64,000 bases of DNA from Methylophilaceae bacterium LSUCC0717 (lineage in GTDB: Bacteria; Pseudomonadota; Gammaproteobacteria; Burkholderiales; Methylophilaceae), in assembly GCA_024919195.1 (NCBI GenBank), contig CP103436.1, forward strand, positions 372,001 to 436,000. The letters are read 5' to 3'. The notes under the pieces were generated by a model, which did not search any database, was not told the DNA's origin, and saw nothing but the letters and a program-made list of their open reading frames with translations. This document shows, piece by piece, positions 21,408 to 31,486 of the stretch (positions within the stretch are counted from its first letter, which is position 1; each line of letters starts with the position of its first letter). The position numbers and the translations under genes are program-made.

Positions 21408-22853
21408 ATGACGCTTTCAACATTATTGACCATTGCTGTTCCAGAAATTATTATCTTGATTGCTGCGATGAGTGTTCTTTTACTTGGTGTGTTTTATAAG
21501 AACACCACTTCATTATTTGGTATTACGCAGCTCACTTTACTGATTGCTGCTTACTTCACTGCACAATTACCTATTGATGTTAAGTTAACGGCATTTAATG
21601 AGATGTTTATTGCTGATAGCCTATCGATGTTTCTTAAGCTGCTCAGTTATTTTGCTTTGTCATTAGTGTTAATTTATAGCCGGAGCTTTTTACAAAGTCG
21701 CAATTTACATAATGGTGAATTCTATGCCCTGACGCTGTTTGCATTGTTGGGGATTAATCTGATCATTTCTTCCTGTCATTTATTGAGCCTATACATGGGC
21801 CTAGAGCTCCTTTCGTTAAGCTTGTATACCCTAGTGGCATTTGATAGAAATAGACCAGAAGCTACTGAGGCGGCAATGAAGTATTTTGTTCTTGGTGCAG
21901 TCGCTTCAGGATTTTTATTGTATGGTTTTTCTATGTTGTATGGCATTACTGGAAGCCTCCAGATTGCAGAAATTTCATCCAGGTTAGCAGATGCCTCAAT
22001 CAATCCAGTGGTCTTATCATTTGCTTTGGTATTTGTTGTTGTTGGGATTGCCTTTAAGTTTGGCGCAGCCCCGTTCCAATTGTGGGTACCCGACGTGTAT
22101 CAGGGGTCAGCAACTCCCATCACCATGTTTATTGGTTCAGTGCCAAAATTTGCATCTGTGGCCATGTTAATCCGGCTTTTATTTCAAGGTTTAGATCACA
22201 TGGTATTAGATTGGCAAGCAATGCTTCTGATTATGGCTATTGTGTCAATGTTATTTGGCAACATCACCGCCATAGCGCAAACAAAAATCAAAAGACTGTT
22301 GGCGTATTCAGCCATTTCTCATGTGGGCTTTATGTTTTTAGGTTTAGCTACCGGAACAATTACTGGCATAGCATCTGCCTTAATGTACATCGCCGTCTAT
22401 GTTCTTATGACCCTAGCATCATTCGGGTTAATAATCCATTTAAGCAACCAAGGTAAAGAACTTGACCAAATTACTGACCTCTCAGGTTTGGGAAAACACA
22501 AGCCATGGTGTGCTTTTTTGCTGTTGCTCATATTTTTAAGTTTAGCGGGAATTCCTCCAACCATCGGTTTTTATGCGAAGTTTTCAATTATCCAGGCAAC
22601 AATTCAGTTTGGTTGGATTTGGCCAGCAGTCATTGCAGTCATGAGTGCTCTCATTGGAATATTCTACTATTTAAGAATTATCAAAATCGCTTACTTCGAC
22701 GAACCAGGAAAAAATTTAAATCAAATCTCAAAATCATCGAATAATGAACTGAGTGTAACTTTATCAATCAATACTCTTTCTTTATTGATTATTGGATTGT
22801 TTCCATCTTCATTGATGGATATAGCGACACTGACTTCAGCACTTATATTTTAA
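21408..22853 (+). CDS. nuoN: NADH-quinone oxidoreductase subunit N
   Basis: Third antiporter-like subunit, 481 residues, about 14 helices. YMGLELLSLSLYTLVAF, FKFGAAPFQLWVPDVYQG and AYSAISHVGF are typical. Its stop overlaps the following DUF2818 gene as TAATG, showing that the operon continues past nuoN. Confidence 0.97.
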   Translation: MTLSTLLTIAVPEIIILIAAMSVLLLGVFYKNTTSLFGITQLTLLIAAYFTAQLPIDVKLTAFNEMFIADSLSMFLKLLSYFALSLVLIYSRSFLQSRNLHNGEFYALTLFALLGINLIISSCHLLSLYMGLELLSLSLYTLVAFDRNRPEATEAAMKYFVLGAVASGFLLYGFSMLYGITGSLQIAEISSRLADASINPVVLSFALVFVVVGIAFKFGAAPFQLWVPDVYQGSATPITMFIGSVPKFASVAMLIRLLFQGLDHMVLDWQAMLLIMAIVSMLFGNITAIAQTKIKRLLAYSAISHVGFMFLGLATGTITGIASALMYIAVYVLMTLASFGLIIHLSNQGKELDQITDLSGLGKHKPWCAFLLLLIFLSLAGIPPTIGFYAKFSIIQATIQFGWIWPAVIAVMSALIGIFYYLRIIKIAYFDEPGKNLNQISKSSNNELSVTLSINTLSLLIIGLFPSSLMDIATLTSALIF

Positions 22854-23131
22854 TGATTTTTCTACTCATACTTATCTTAATGATTTTTTTAGCCAACCTG
22901 CCATGGATGACAAGTAACTTCATGCTCCTTTTTCCTGCTAAAAAGTCCTTACCCATTATCATTCTTGAAGTTATCTTGTATTTTTTAATCTTTAGATTAA
23001 TCACCTATGCACTGGAGTGGACTATGATAGGATCGGTTCATAATCAAGATTGGCAGTTTTATGCGGCGCTCTTATCCCTATTTATCGTATCCAGCTCACC
23101 CGGTTTTGTGATCAAAGTATTGTGGAAATAG
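22853..23131 (+). CDS. DUF2818 family membrane protein downstream of nuoN
   Basis: A 92-residue protein with three hydrophobic segments; NLPW lies near the N-terminus. A DUF2818 gene is the usual companion directly after nuoN in betaproteobacteria, and position, size and topology fit. It is translationally coupled to nuoN. Its role is unknown; an accessory part in complex I assembly or stability is inference from synteny alone. Confidence 0.8.
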   Translation: MIFLLILILMIFLANLPWMTSNFMLLFPAKKSLPIIILEVILYFLIFRLITYALEWTMIGSVHNQDWQFYAALLSLFIVSSSPGFVIKVLWK

Positions 23132-23985
23132 CAAACCCTAAAGTTATTATCGTAGGCTGTGGTAATTTAGGAGAAAAAATTGGGGATATTTTTGCTCAGC
23201 ACACAAAATTTCAAGTTCTTGGTGTAAGAAGAAATCCGAGTGAGCAAGGCAATTTTCCAATTCTAGCCAAAGATATTTTTGCCGAAGATTTCTCTGCATG
23301 GATTGTTGCCGAAAACCCAAACTATATTATTTATTCAGCTACTCCTAGCACATCCAAACCATCGGATTATCAAAAAATTTATGTCGAAGGGTTAAGAAAA
23401 ATAACAGATGTAATTCAAAGCAATAATCTGCAGACCAGGGTATTTTTTGTTTCCAGTACCAGGGTTTTTAATGGCAGTTCTAAACTGGAGGCATTGGATG
23501 ATCATGATGAGATAAGTCCAAATGATGAGCAAGGTGAAATCTTAGGTCATGCGGAACGTATTGCGACTAACAACGGAAGGGGTAATGTTTTTCGTTTAAC
23601 AGGAATTTATGGGCTGGAAAGAACCATGATGCTAAAACTAGCTCAAGATCAAGAATCTTGGCCGGAAAATCGTTTTACCAATAGAATTTACGACGAGGAT
23701 GCAGCCAATATTATTGTAAAAATAATCAGCAGCAAGCACACAGACCCAAAATTTGACTTGCCCAAAATTATCAATGTAACTGACTCTCACCCAGTTGAGC
23801 TTTATTCAGTTTTAAGTTTTATTAGAAAAAAATTAAACCTTCCTGAGACACTTCTTGAATCCACTGATAAGGTCGTGGGGAAAAAAATTATTTCAACTTT
23901 TCTCTCTAAAAAGTTTAATTATCAATTTAAGCACCCAAGTTTTGAGACTGGTTACACGGAAATTATTCAAAATATGGAGAGGTAG
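23122..23985 (+). CDS. NAD(P)-dependent epimerase/dehydratase-like protein (SDR superfamily)
   Basis: Soluble 287-residue Rossmann protein with VIIVGCGNLGEKIG at the N-terminus. VSSTRVF and FRLTGIYG occupy the positions of the extended-SDR Ser and Tyr regions. GTG at 23122 is chosen because it places the glycine motif at the N-terminus and overlaps DUF2818 by only 10 bases. The frame itself is open to 23050. It resembles the YeeZ-type sugar-nucleotide epimerase-like family; substrate unknown. Confidence 0.75.
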   Translation: MEIANPKVIIVGCGNLGEKIGDIFAQHTKFQVLGVRRNPSEQGNFPILAKDIFAEDFSAWIVAENPNYIIYSATPSTSKPSDYQKIYVEGLRKITDVIQSNNLQTRVFFVSSTRVFNGSSKLEALDDHDEISPNDEQGEILGHAERIATNNGRGNVFRLTGIYGLERTMMLKLAQDQESWPENRFTNRIYDEDAANIIVKIISSKHTDPKFDLPKIINVTDSHPVELYSVLSFIRKKLNLPETLLESTDKVVGKKIISTFLSKKFNYQFKHPSFETGYTEIIQNMER

Positions 23986-23992
23986 TTATAGA

Positions 23993-24021
23993 TTGCTGTT
24001 GATGCGGTGATGATATAAAAT
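23993..24021 (+). promoter_or_regulatory. candidate promoter of tRNA-Val / thrS
   Basis: TTGCTG (23993-23998), a 17-bp spacer and TAAAAT (24016-24021) lie 20 bases before tRNA-Val. It would drive the tRNA and, 11 bases after it, thrS. Confidence 0.5.
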
Positions 24022-24041
24022 AATCGCTTATTTTTGACTTC

Positions 24042-24118
24042 AGGCGCGTAGCTCAGTTGGTTAGAGCACCACCTTGACATGGTGGGGGTCGTTGGTTCGA
24101 ATCCAATCGCGCCTACCA
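24042..24118 (+). tRNA. tRNA-Val(GAC)
   Basis: The 77-nt cloverleaf pairs acceptor AGGCGCG with CGCGCCT. Loop TTGACAT between CCACC and GGTGG gives anticodon GAC. CCA is encoded. thrS begins 11 bases downstream. Confidence 0.97.
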
Positions 24119-24129
24119 ATTTAAAAAAC

Positions 24130-26037
24130 ATGATAAAAATTACACTTCCAGACGGTTCGACTAAAGAGTTTGAGAACACTATTACTTTGTCTGATGTCGC
24201 TTACGACATTGGTGAAGGTCTGGGTCGGGCCGCATTGGCCGGTCATGTTGATGGCAAATTGGTAGATTTAACTCATGAAATAACCTCAGATGCGGCAGTC
24301 TCTATTGTGACTGCTAAAAATGATGAGGGTTTAGATATCATAAGACATTCCACAGCTCACCTTTTAGCGTACGCTGTTAAAGAATTATTTCCTGACGCCC
24401 AGGTGACCATAGGACCAACAATTGATGATGGGTTCTATTATGATTTTTCATATCATCGAGCGTTTACCCCAGAAGATTTAACTGCCATTGAAAAAAAGAT
24501 GGCTGAATTGGTCAAAGAAGACCACGCTGTTACTCGAGAAGTGATGAAGCGTGATGATGCAGTGAAGTTTTTTCTTGATCAAGGGGAAAAATATAAGGCT
24601 GAAATTATTGGCTCCATTCCTCAGGATGAGGAAGTGACTGTTTACCATGAGGGAAAGTTTTCTGATTTATGCCGAGGTCCTCACGTTCCGTCAACTGGAA
24701 AATTAAAAGTTTTCAAACTGATGAAAGTAGCTGGCGCTTATTGGAGAGGGGACTCTAATAATGAGATGCTGCAACGAATCTATGGAACAGCCTGGGCGTC
24801 CAAAGATGATCTTAAAGATTATCTGCACCGTCTTGAGGAAGCTGAAAAAAGAGATCACCGAAAACTTGGAAGACAGTTAGATTTATTTCACATTCAGGAC
24901 AATGCTCCCGGCATGGTATTTTGGCATTCCAAGGGATGGTCTTTATGGCAAGAAATAGAAAACTACATGAGAAAAAAATTTGTTGATTACGGATATCAAG
25001 AAATTAAAACCCCAACCGTGCTAGATAAAACATTGTGGGAAAAATCAGGACACTGGGAGAATTATCATGAAAACATGTTTGTGACTGCATCTGAGAATAG
25101 AGACTATGCGGTAAAGCCAATGAATTGCCCTGGTCATGTTCAAGTCTTCAATCACCACTTACACAGTTATCGTGATCTTCCTTTAAGGTTGGCTGAATTC
25201 GGTTCATGTCACAGAAATGAGCCATCCGGTGCCTTGCATGGGTTAATGAGAGTAAGGGGTTTTACTCAAGACGATGCTCATATTTTCTGTACTGAGCAGC
25301 AGATTCTAAGTGAAGTTGTTAATTTCAATAAGATGCTCATGGAGACCTATAAAGATTTTGGTTTTAATGATATCGAGGTCAAACTTTCTACTAGACCAGA
25401 GAAAAGAGTGGGTAGTGATGCAGTATGGGATCAGTCTGAAAAGGCCTTGGAGGAAGCGCTCAAGGCGACAGGACTAGACTACGAGATTCAACCAGGCGAA
25501 GGGGCTTTCTATGGTCCAAAAATTGAGTATGTCTTAAGGGATAGCTTGAATCGATTATGGCAGTGTGGCACCATTCAGCTCGATTTTAACCTGCCTGTTC
25601 GTTTAAATGCAGAGTACGTGGATGAAAATAGCAATAAAAAACATCCGGTGATGCTACACAGAGCGATTGTAGGCTCTATGGAAAGATTTATCGGTATTTT
25701 GATTGAACACTACGCCGGCAAGTTTCCGACTTGGCTTGCACCAGTTCAGGCTGTAGTGATGAATATATCGGACTCTCAGGCCAAATACGTTGGCGATGTT
25801 GTTGATTTTCTTAAGAAAAATGATATTAGATGCGAATCAGACTTGAGAAATGAAAAAATAACCTATAAAATACGCGAACATAGCATTTCTCGCATACCGT
25901 ATTTGTTAGTCATAGGTGATCGAGAGATGGAAAACAAACAAGTTGCCGTTCGTACTCAACAAGGTGAAGACTTGGGTGTAATGACTCTAGAAGAGTTTGT
26001 GGAAACTATGAACACACAAATTACAGCCAAAAGTTAA
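24130..26037 (+). CDS. thrS: threonyl-tRNA synthetase
   Basis: Charges tRNA-Thr. ATG at 24130 gives 635 residues and the normal N-terminal TGS domain ([14 protein letters not shown]); the frame extends upstream into tRNA-Val and that part is not coding. The editing domain carries HSTAHLLA. The class II core follows with zinc ligand Cys in MNCPGH and motif-2 loop [17 protein letters not shown]. The anticodon-binding domain is C-terminal. Confidence 0.97.
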   Translation: MIKITLPDGSTKEFENTITLSDVAYDIGEGLGRAALAGHVDGKLVDLTHEITSDAAVSIVTAKNDEGLDIIRHSTAHLLAYAVKELFPDAQVTIGPTIDDGFYYDFSYHRAFTPEDLTAIEKKMAELVKEDHAVTREVMKRDDAVKFFLDQGEKYKAEIIGSIPQDEEVTVYHEGKFSDLCRGPHVPSTGKLKVFKLMKVAGAYWRGDSNNEMLQRIYGTAWASKDDLKDYLHRLEEAEKRDHRKLGRQLDLFHIQDNAPGMVFWHSKGWSLWQEIENYMRKKFVDYGYQEIKTPTVLDKTLWEKSGHWENYHENMFVTASENRDYAVKPMNCPGHVQVFNHHLHSYRDLPLRLAEFGSCHRNEPSGALHGLMRVRGFTQDDAHIFCTEQQILSEVVNFNKMLMETYKDFGFNDIEVKLSTRPEKRVGSDAVWDQSEKALEEALKATGLDYEIQPGEGAFYGPKIEYVLRDSLNRLWQCGTIQLDFNLPVRLNAEYVDENSNKKHPVMLHRAIVGSMERFIGILIEHYAGKFPTWLAPVQAVVMNISDSQAKYVGDVVDFLKKNDIRCESDLRNEKITYKIREHSISRIPYLLVIGDREMENKQVAVRTQQGEDLGVMTLEEFVETMNTQITAKS

Positions 26038-26075
26038 AAAGTGAGTTAACGGCTTTATTTTTTTAGGGGTTAAGC

Positions 26076-26639
26076 ATAGCACAATCAAAAGACGCACGAA
26101 TTAACGGAGACATAACAGCCCAAGAAATTCGTTTAGTAGGTATAGAAGGTGAAGCTCTAGGAATTATGAGCTTATCAGAAGCTTTAGGAAAAGCAGATGA
26201 TTTTGATACCGATTTAGTTGAGATTGCACCAAAAGCTGAACCACCTGTTTGTCGCTTGATGGATTATGGGAAATTTAAATATGCCCAAAGCAAGAAGCTC
26301 CATGAAGCACGAATGAAACAAAAGAATGTTCAGGTTAAAGAAGTTAAATTTAGACCTGGTACAGACGAGGGTGACTACAACGTTAAATTGCGTAACTTAA
26401 TTCGCTTTTTAACCGATGGCGATAAAGCTAAAGTGACCTTACGTTTTAGGGGGCGTGAAATAGCCCACCAACAACTCGGCATGGATTTATTAAAACGAGT
26501 TGAAACAGATCTTGAGGAATACGCAGTAGTTGAACAGTTTCCAAAGATGGAAGGCCGTCAAATGGTTATGGTGTTATCACCTAATAAGAAACCTAAGAAG
26601 GTCGAAAAAAAGAAAGAAGAAGACGATACGGCTATTTAG
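26076..26639 (+). CDS. infC: translation initiation factor IF-3, AUA start
   Basis: Ribosome-binding initiation factor that discriminates start codons. Starting at the first ATG (26166) would delete the conserved N-terminal [13 protein letters not shown] segment. The frame is open only back to a TAG at 26064. ATA at 26076, 6 bases after AGGGG (26065-26069), is the only sensible start and gives 187 residues. Non-AUG starts of infC (AUU, AUC, AUA) underlie its autoregulation in other bacteria. The N-domain, basic linker and C-domain are all present. Confidence 0.9.
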   Translation: MAQSKDARINGDITAQEIRLVGIEGEALGIMSLSEALGKADDFDTDLVEIAPKAEPPVCRLMDYGKFKYAQSKKLHEARMKQKNVQVKEVKFRPGTDEGDYNVKLRNLIRFLTDGDKAKVTLRFRGREIAHQQLGMDLLKRVETDLEEYAVVEQFPKMEGRQMVMVLSPNKKPKKVEKKKEEDDTAI

Positions 26640-26676
26640 GCATGCCTAAGCGTCTCTTAATAATAAGGAGAAAAAA

Positions 26677-26874
26677 ATGCCAAAAATGAAAACAAAAAGT
26701 GGAGCAAAAAAACGCTTCAAATTTCTAGGAAGTGGTGCGATCAAAAGAACGCATTCACATCTTCGTCATATCTTGACCAAGAAAACAACTAAACAAAAAA
26801 GACATCTTCGTGGTACCGAGATCATATCTTCTACTGATGTGAAACGTGTACGCGCCATGATGCCTACTCAATAG
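26677..26874 (+). CDS. rpmI: 50S ribosomal protein L35
   Basis: A 65-residue basic protein ([14 protein letters not shown], followed by [23 protein letters not shown]), standard length. AGGAG lies 6 bases upstream of the start. It sits between infC and rplT in the conserved order. Confidence 0.97.
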   Translation: MPKMKTKSGAKKRFKFLGSGAIKRTHSHLRHILTKKTTKQKRHLRGTEIISSTDVKRVRAMMPTQ

Positions 26875-26896
26875 TTAAAGATATAAGGAGAAGATT

Positions 26897-27256
26897 ATGC
26901 CTAGAGTAAAACGTGGCGTTACTGCCAGAGCCAAACATAAAAAAGTATTAGATGCTGCTAAAGGCTACAGAGGAAGACGAAAAAATGTATTCCGTGTAGC
27001 TAAAGAAGCAGTAATGAAAGCGGGACAATATGCTTACCGCGACAGAAGACAAAAGAAAAGAGTATTCAGAGCATTATGGATTGCACGTATTAATGCCGGT
27101 GCTAGAGAATTTGGTTTAACTTACAGCCGTTTAATTAACGGCTTGAAAAAAGCTTCAGTAGAGGTGGATAGAAAAGTTCTAGCTGATCTAGCGGTATTTG
27201 ATAAAGCTGCATTTGAAAAATATGCGGAATTGGCTAAATCAAATATTGAAGCCTAA
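26897..27256 (+). CDS. rplT: 50S ribosomal protein L20
   Basis: A 119-residue basic assembly protein ([34 protein letters not shown]). AAGGAGA precedes the start. In other bacteria L20 represses the operon translationally. A strong terminator follows. Confidence 0.97.
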   Translation: MPRVKRGVTARAKHKKVLDAAKGYRGRRKNVFRVAKEAVMKAGQYAYRDRRQKKRVFRALWIARINAGAREFGLTYSRLINGLKKASVEVDRKVLADLAVFDKAAFEKYAELAKSNIEA

Positions 27257-27273
27257 TTTAAAAATATCTTTTT

Positions 27274-27306
27274 AAAAAGGGGCTTTTAAGAAAGCCCCTT
27301 TTTTAT
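27274..27306 (+). terminator. rho-independent terminator after rplT
   Basis: A perfect 13-bp stem AAAAAGGGGCTTT / AAAGCCCCTTTTT (27274-27286 with 27291-27303) encloses a 4-base loop TAAG and runs into a T-rich tract. It separates infC-rpmI-rplT from pheST. Confidence 0.88.
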
Positions 27307-27315
27307 TTAAATATT

Positions 27316-28299
27316 ATGGACCAATTAAATCAACTTATTGATCAGGCAAAAAAAGATTTTGCTAGCTGCTCGAAGCTGGCGGAGCTTGACCACATCAAAT
27401 CCAAATTTCTTGGCAAGAGCGGCCCAATTACTGAGGCGATGAAATCATTAGCCAGCCTCTCACCTGAGGAGAAACCTAAAAAAGGTGCAGAGATCAATCA
27501 AGTCAAAAAACAAATAGAAGCCTTATTAGAAACTCGTAAACAAGAAATTTCAAATCTTGAGTTGAATGAAAAATTAGAAAAAGAAAAAATTGATGTCACA
27601 CTCCCATCTCGGCCGAAGATTAAAGGGTCGCTGCATCCAGTCATGAATACCATCGATGAAATCAGCACTATTTTTCATGGGATCGGGTTTGATGTGGCTA
27701 ATGGCCCAGAAATTGAAGATGATTTTCATAACTTTACTGCATTAAACATTCCTGAGTCCCACCCAGCCAGAGCGATGCATGACACTTTCTATGTTAACAA
27801 AGAGTATGTATTAAGAACGCATACTTCGCCAGTGCAAATTAGGTACATGGAAAATAATACGCCACCTATCCAAATCATATCGCCAGGCCGAGTATATCGC
27901 GTCGATTCTGATGCAACCCACTCACCAATGTTTCATCAGGTAGAAGGCTTGGTGATTAATGAAGATGTGAACTTTGCAAATTTAAAAGGTGTGGTGCAGT
28001 CATTTTTACAAAGTTTTTTCGAGGATGAAAATTTAACTATTCGATTTAGACCGTCTTATTTCCCATTCACAGAACCTTCTGCAGAAATTGACATGAGCTG
28101 GAATGATGGCTGGTTAGAGATAGGTGGTTGTGGAATGGTTCATCCGAACGTATTAAAGCATGTGAATATTGATTCAGAAATGTATCAAGGGTTTGCTTTT
28201 GGTCTGGGCGTTGAAAGGTTGACGATGCTGAAATATGGCATTAATGATCTCAGACATTTCTTTAATCACGACCTTAGGTTCTTGGAGCAATTCAAATGA
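27316..28299 (+). CDS. pheS: phenylalanyl-tRNA synthetase alpha subunit
   Basis: Catalytic subunit of the alpha2-beta2 enzyme, 327 residues. An N-terminal coiled coil is followed by the class II core with [24 protein letters not shown], the W[11 protein letters not shown] segment and [10 protein letters not shown]. The start comes 10 bases after the terminator. The end overlaps pheT by 4 bases. Confidence 0.97.
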   Translation: MDQLNQLIDQAKKDFASCSKLAELDHIKSKFLGKSGPITEAMKSLASLSPEEKPKKGAEINQVKKQIEALLETRKQEISNLELNEKLEKEKIDVTLPSRPKIKGSLHPVMNTIDEISTIFHGIGFDVANGPEIEDDFHNFTALNIPESHPARAMHDTFYVNKEYVLRTHTSPVQIRYMENNTPPIQIISPGRVYRVDSDATHSPMFHQVEGLVINEDVNFANLKGVVQSFLQSFFEDENLTIRFRPSYFPFTEPSAEIDMSWNDGWLEIGGCGMVHPNVLKHVNIDSEMYQGFAFGLGVERLTMLKYGINDLRHFFNHDLRFLEQFK

Positions 28300-30653
28300 A
28301 ATTCTCATATGCGTGGTTAAATCAATTATTTGCAAATAAATTAAATCTCAACGAGTTGGCTGATGACTTGACGATGGCAGGCCTTGAGATTGAGTCTATT
28401 CATAATCCTGGCGAATCTCTTCAAAATATCGTTGTAGGAGAAATTGTTAGCATTGAAAAACATCCTGATGCGGATCGATTAAATGTTTGTCAGGTGGATG
28501 TAGGCTCCGATAAACTACAAATTGTTTGTGGTGCTCCCAATGCAAGAGCAGGCATTAAAGTTCCATGTGCACTAATTGGTACAAAATTTCCAGAATTCAC
28601 GATCAAGAAGTCAAAACTTCGGGGCGTTGAGTCTTTTGGGATGTGTTGTTCAGCAAAAGAAATTGGATTGTCTGAAGAGGCCGATGGCTTAATGGAACTC
28701 AGTCTTGACCTCACTAATGGTGAGCCCATTGCAAAAGCGCTTAAGCTAAATGATTCTGTGATTGAGGTGTCACTCACTCCTAACCGTGCAGATTGTTTAA
28801 GTATTTTAGGTATCGCAAGAGAAGTCAGATCAATTAAAGGCTTAGCCTTTGATATGCCTAAAATTAATCAGATCACCTCAAGTGATAAATGCAAAATTAC
28901 TCCGAACGTGATAAATACAGAATCCTGTCCGGTATATAGTTATGCATCCATTTCCCAGATCAACAACTTAGCACAGCTTCCAGATGAGATTATTCATCGA
29001 CTAGACAGTGCCGATATTAAATCAATAAACCCTGTCGTTGATTTGGTGAATTATGTAATGTTAGAGACTGGTCAGCCAATGCATGCCTTTGATATGAATA
29101 AAATTAAGGGAAATATAGTTGTCCGAAATGCATCCAAACAAGAAAAGATGACCTTGTTAAATGATCAAACAATTGAGGTAATGGAAAATGATTTGGTGAT
29201 CGCTGATGATAATGGTCCACTCGCTTTAGCCGGAGTGATGGGTGGATTAGAGTCTGCTGTTGAAACCAATACCACTAATATTTTTATTGAGTCCGCATTT
29301 TTTACTCCATTATCTATGGCAGGTAAAGCCAGAAGTTATGGATTGAACACTGACTCGTCTCACCGTTTTGAAAGAGGTGTTGATTTCTCTCAGACAGAAC
29401 ATGCGCTAACCCGAGTCATCAATCTCATCAATGAGCATTGTGGTGGCCAAACAAGCCAAGTTTCAAGCGTCAGTCATGATTTACCGCAAAGAAACCCAAT
29501 CCAATTAAGGCCAAGTAAAGTCACCCGAATCTTAGGAAGAGACGTCAGTCAAGATGAGGTGGTTCAGATACTCAATAACCTTGATTTACCATTCACTTTA
29601 GATGACGGCGTTTTTACAGTCACTCCACCAGCTTATCGATTTGATCTAGAGATTGAAGAGGACTTAGTGGAGGAGGTGATCAGGGTTGCAGGCTATGACA
29701 ATATTGGCGCCACGAACCCGAAAATGATGCTATACCCCAGATCAAGCAAGGATAGATACTCTAATGTGCGCAAGATCAGGAACACGTTGTCAGACCTTGG
29801 GTATTCGGAGTTAGTTAGTTATAGCTTTATTGATGAAGCGATGGAGTCAACTGTGCATGGCAATGACAATTTGATTAAACTTGAAAACCCAATTGCTGAA
29901 AACATGAATACCATGCGAAGTCGTTTATGGTCTAGCCATATCGATGCATTAAAATTTAATACCAATCGTGGCCGTACACAAATAAAATTATTTGAGATTG
30001 CTAACAAGTTTACCCAAGACAATTCAAATTTCTCAGAGGAACAAGTGTTGAGCGGTCTGGTGTCAGGAGAGGCAATCCCTAAAAATTGGATTGAAAAAAA
30101 TAGAGCCCATGACTTTTATGATGTTAAATCTGATCTTGAGCAATTATTAGGTGATGGGATTACGATGAAACAATCAGCAGATACTATTAGCGCATTCCAC
30201 CCTGGACAGTCAGCAGATATTTTCAAAGGTAATAAAAAGATTGGGTGCTTAGGAAAATTACATCCATCCCTACAAAAACAATTAGACGTGGATCAGGAAG
30301 TGTATCTATTTGAAATTGGTTTAAATCATTTACCTGAAAATGATTTTAAACTGAATACCGAGATCCTTAAATCTGTTCCATTACAAAGGGACATTGCAGT
30401 TTTAGTGGATGAAGATGTGGTCGCCGGAGATGTGGTTGATGTGGTTAGAAAAAGAAACATTAACTTCGTTAAAAACTTCAGAATTTTTGATGTTTATCAG
30501 GGTCAAGGAATTGCTGAAGGGAAAAAAAGCCTTGCATTTCTGATACTTATGCAAGATACTTACAAAACACTTGAGGAAAAAGACGTTGAAAAAAGTGTGA
30601 CAGAAGTAATTAATTTATTAAAAAAAGAGTTTAATGCTGAATTAAGACTGTAA
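28296..30653 (+). CDS. pheT: phenylalanyl-tRNA synthetase beta subunit
   Basis: Editing/tRNA-binding subunit, 785 residues. Domains in order are an N-terminal tRNA-binding OB fold ([20 protein letters not shown]), B3/B4 editing, B5 ([19 protein letters not shown]), a class II-like core, and C-terminal FDX-ACB ([14 protein letters not shown]). Length and order are normal. Confidence 0.97.
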   Translation: MKFSYAWLNQLFANKLNLNELADDLTMAGLEIESIHNPGESLQNIVVGEIVSIEKHPDADRLNVCQVDVGSDKLQIVCGAPNARAGIKVPCALIGTKFPEFTIKKSKLRGVESFGMCCSAKEIGLSEEADGLMELSLDLTNGEPIAKALKLNDSVIEVSLTPNRADCLSILGIAREVRSIKGLAFDMPKINQITSSDKCKITPNVINTESCPVYSYASISQINNLAQLPDEIIHRLDSADIKSINPVVDLVNYVMLETGQPMHAFDMNKIKGNIVVRNASKQEKMTLLNDQTIEVMENDLVIADDNGPLALAGVMGGLESAVETNTTNIFIESAFFTPLSMAGKARSYGLNTDSSHRFERGVDFSQTEHALTRVINLINEHCGGQTSQVSSVSHDLPQRNPIQLRPSKVTRILGRDVSQDEVVQILNNLDLPFTLDDGVFTVTPPAYRFDLEIEEDLVEEVIRVAGYDNIGATNPKMMLYPRSSKDRYSNVRKIRNTLSDLGYSELVSYSFIDEAMESTVHGNDNLIKLENPIAENMNTMRSRLWSSHIDALKFNTNRGRTQIKLFEIANKFTQDNSNFSEEQVLSGLVSGEAIPKNWIEKNRAHDFYDVKSDLEQLLGDGITMKQSADTISAFHPGQSADIFKGNKKIGCLGKLHPSLQKQLDVDQEVYLFEIGLNHLPENDFKLNTEILKSVPLQRDIAVLVDEDVVAGDVVDVVRKRNINFVKNFRIFDVYQGQGIAEGKKSLAFLILMQDTYKTLEEKDVEKSVTEVINLLKKEFNAELRL

Positions 30654-30658
30654 ATAAC

Positions 30659-30955
30659 ATGACATTAACCAAAGCTAATTTATCAAATTTATTATTCGAA
30701 CAAGTCGGTTTGAATAAGACAGAATCTAAAGAAATGGTAGAGGCTTTCTTTGAGCAAATTAAAATTGCTCTAGAGAATGGTGAAAGTGTTAAATTATCTG
30801 GTTTTGGAAATTTTGAATTAAGAACCAAATCAGAGCGACCCGGAAGAAATCCAAAAACTGGGGAAGAGGTTCCTATCAAAGCCAGACGAGTAGTCACTTT
30901 CCATTCTAGCCAAAAATTAAAGTCTAGTGTAGATGGTGGATCTTCTGGAAAATAA
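30659..30955 (+). CDS. ihfA: integration host factor alpha subunit
   Basis: Nucleoid protein of 98 residues that bends DNA as a heterodimer with Ihf[26 protein letters not shown] and the DNA-wedge arm [14 protein letters not shown] are present. It follows pheT as in most proteobacteria and overlaps the merR-type gene by 23 bases. Confidence 0.95.
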   Translation: MTLTKANLSNLLFEQVGLNKTESKEMVEAFFEQIKIALENGESVKLSGFGNFELRTKSERPGRNPKTGEEVPIKARRVVTFHSSQKLKSSVDGGSSGK

Positions 30956-31358
30956 TAAATCTCAAATAAATTTACCTCCACTCCCTCAAAAAAGATATTT
31001 CGCAATCGGTGAGGTGAGTAAGCTGTGTGACGTTAAGCCTCATGTCTTAAGATACTGGGAACAAGAGTTTCCCAATTTATCTCCGAATACCCGTCGGGGA
31101 AATCGAAGATATTACCAACCTGAGGAAGTACTCCTTATCCGTAAAATAAGGGAGCTACTCTACGAAGAAGGGTATACAATTCAGGGAGCGAAACAAAAGT
31201 TATCTAATAAACAGTTTGTCAAAGAGACAACGTCACAAGAACAAATACAAAAGGCTCAGGCAGAACTTCCTTTATCGAATGAGCCATTAAATAGTAATGT
31301 TCCTGTTACTAATCTTAAAAATCAATTAGCAGAAATTCTAAAGATACTAAAAGGATAA
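30933..31358 (+). CDS. MerR family transcriptional regulator
   Basis: A 141-residue protein with an N-terminal winged helix ([25 protein letters not shown], then [19 protein letters not shown]) and a Gln/Asn-rich C-terminus without an obvious metal loop. The ihfA-merR-tRNA-Pro order is widespread in beta- and gammaproteobacteria. Effector and targets are unknown. Confidence 0.88.
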   Translation: MVDLLENNKSQINLPPLPQKRYFAIGEVSKLCDVKPHVLRYWEQEFPNLSPNTRRGNRRYYQPEEVLLIRKIRELLYEEGYTIQGAKQKLSNKQFVKETTSQEQIQKAQAELPLSNEPLNSNVPVTNLKNQLAEILKILKG

Positions 31359-31359
31359 T

Positions 31360-31436
31360 CGGGGCGTAGCGCAGTCTGGTAGCGCACTTGTATGGGGTGC
31401 AAGGGGTCGTGAGTTCGAATCTCACCGTTCCGACCA
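31360..31436 (+). tRNA. tRNA-Pro(GGG)
   Basis: The 77-nt cloverleaf pairs acceptor CGGGGCG with CGTTCCG, including two G-U pairs. The loop ATGGGGT gives anticodon GGG. CCA is encoded. It starts 1 base after the MerR gene stop. Confidence 0.95.
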
Positions 31437-31448
31437 AAATTCTCTAAA

Positions 31449-31482
31449 ATGTCACAATAATGTCATGTTTTATATAAATAAT
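31449..31482 (+). promoter_or_regulatory. PHO box and -10 upstream of ppk2
   Basis: ATGTCAC-AATA-ATGTCAT (31449-31466) has the two-unit, 11-bp-period layout of the PhoB binding site (consensus unit CTGTCAT). AATAAT at 31477-31482 lies 10 bp downstream and could be the -10. The start codon in use may be 31487 or the ATG at 31511. Confidence 0.65.
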
Positions 31483-31486
31483 AGAT

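Noticed and set aside
22082-22456. 124-codon plus-strand frame inside nuoN
   Set aside because: Out-of-frame shadow of nuoN with His/Cys/Arg-rich random composition.
23967-24179. 70-codon minus-strand frame ([10 protein letters not shown])
   Set aside because: Antisense of tRNA-Val and the start of thrS.
30631-31005. 124-codon minus-strand frame over ihfA
   Set aside because: Fully antisense to ihfA and the MerR gene start, no recognisable protein features.
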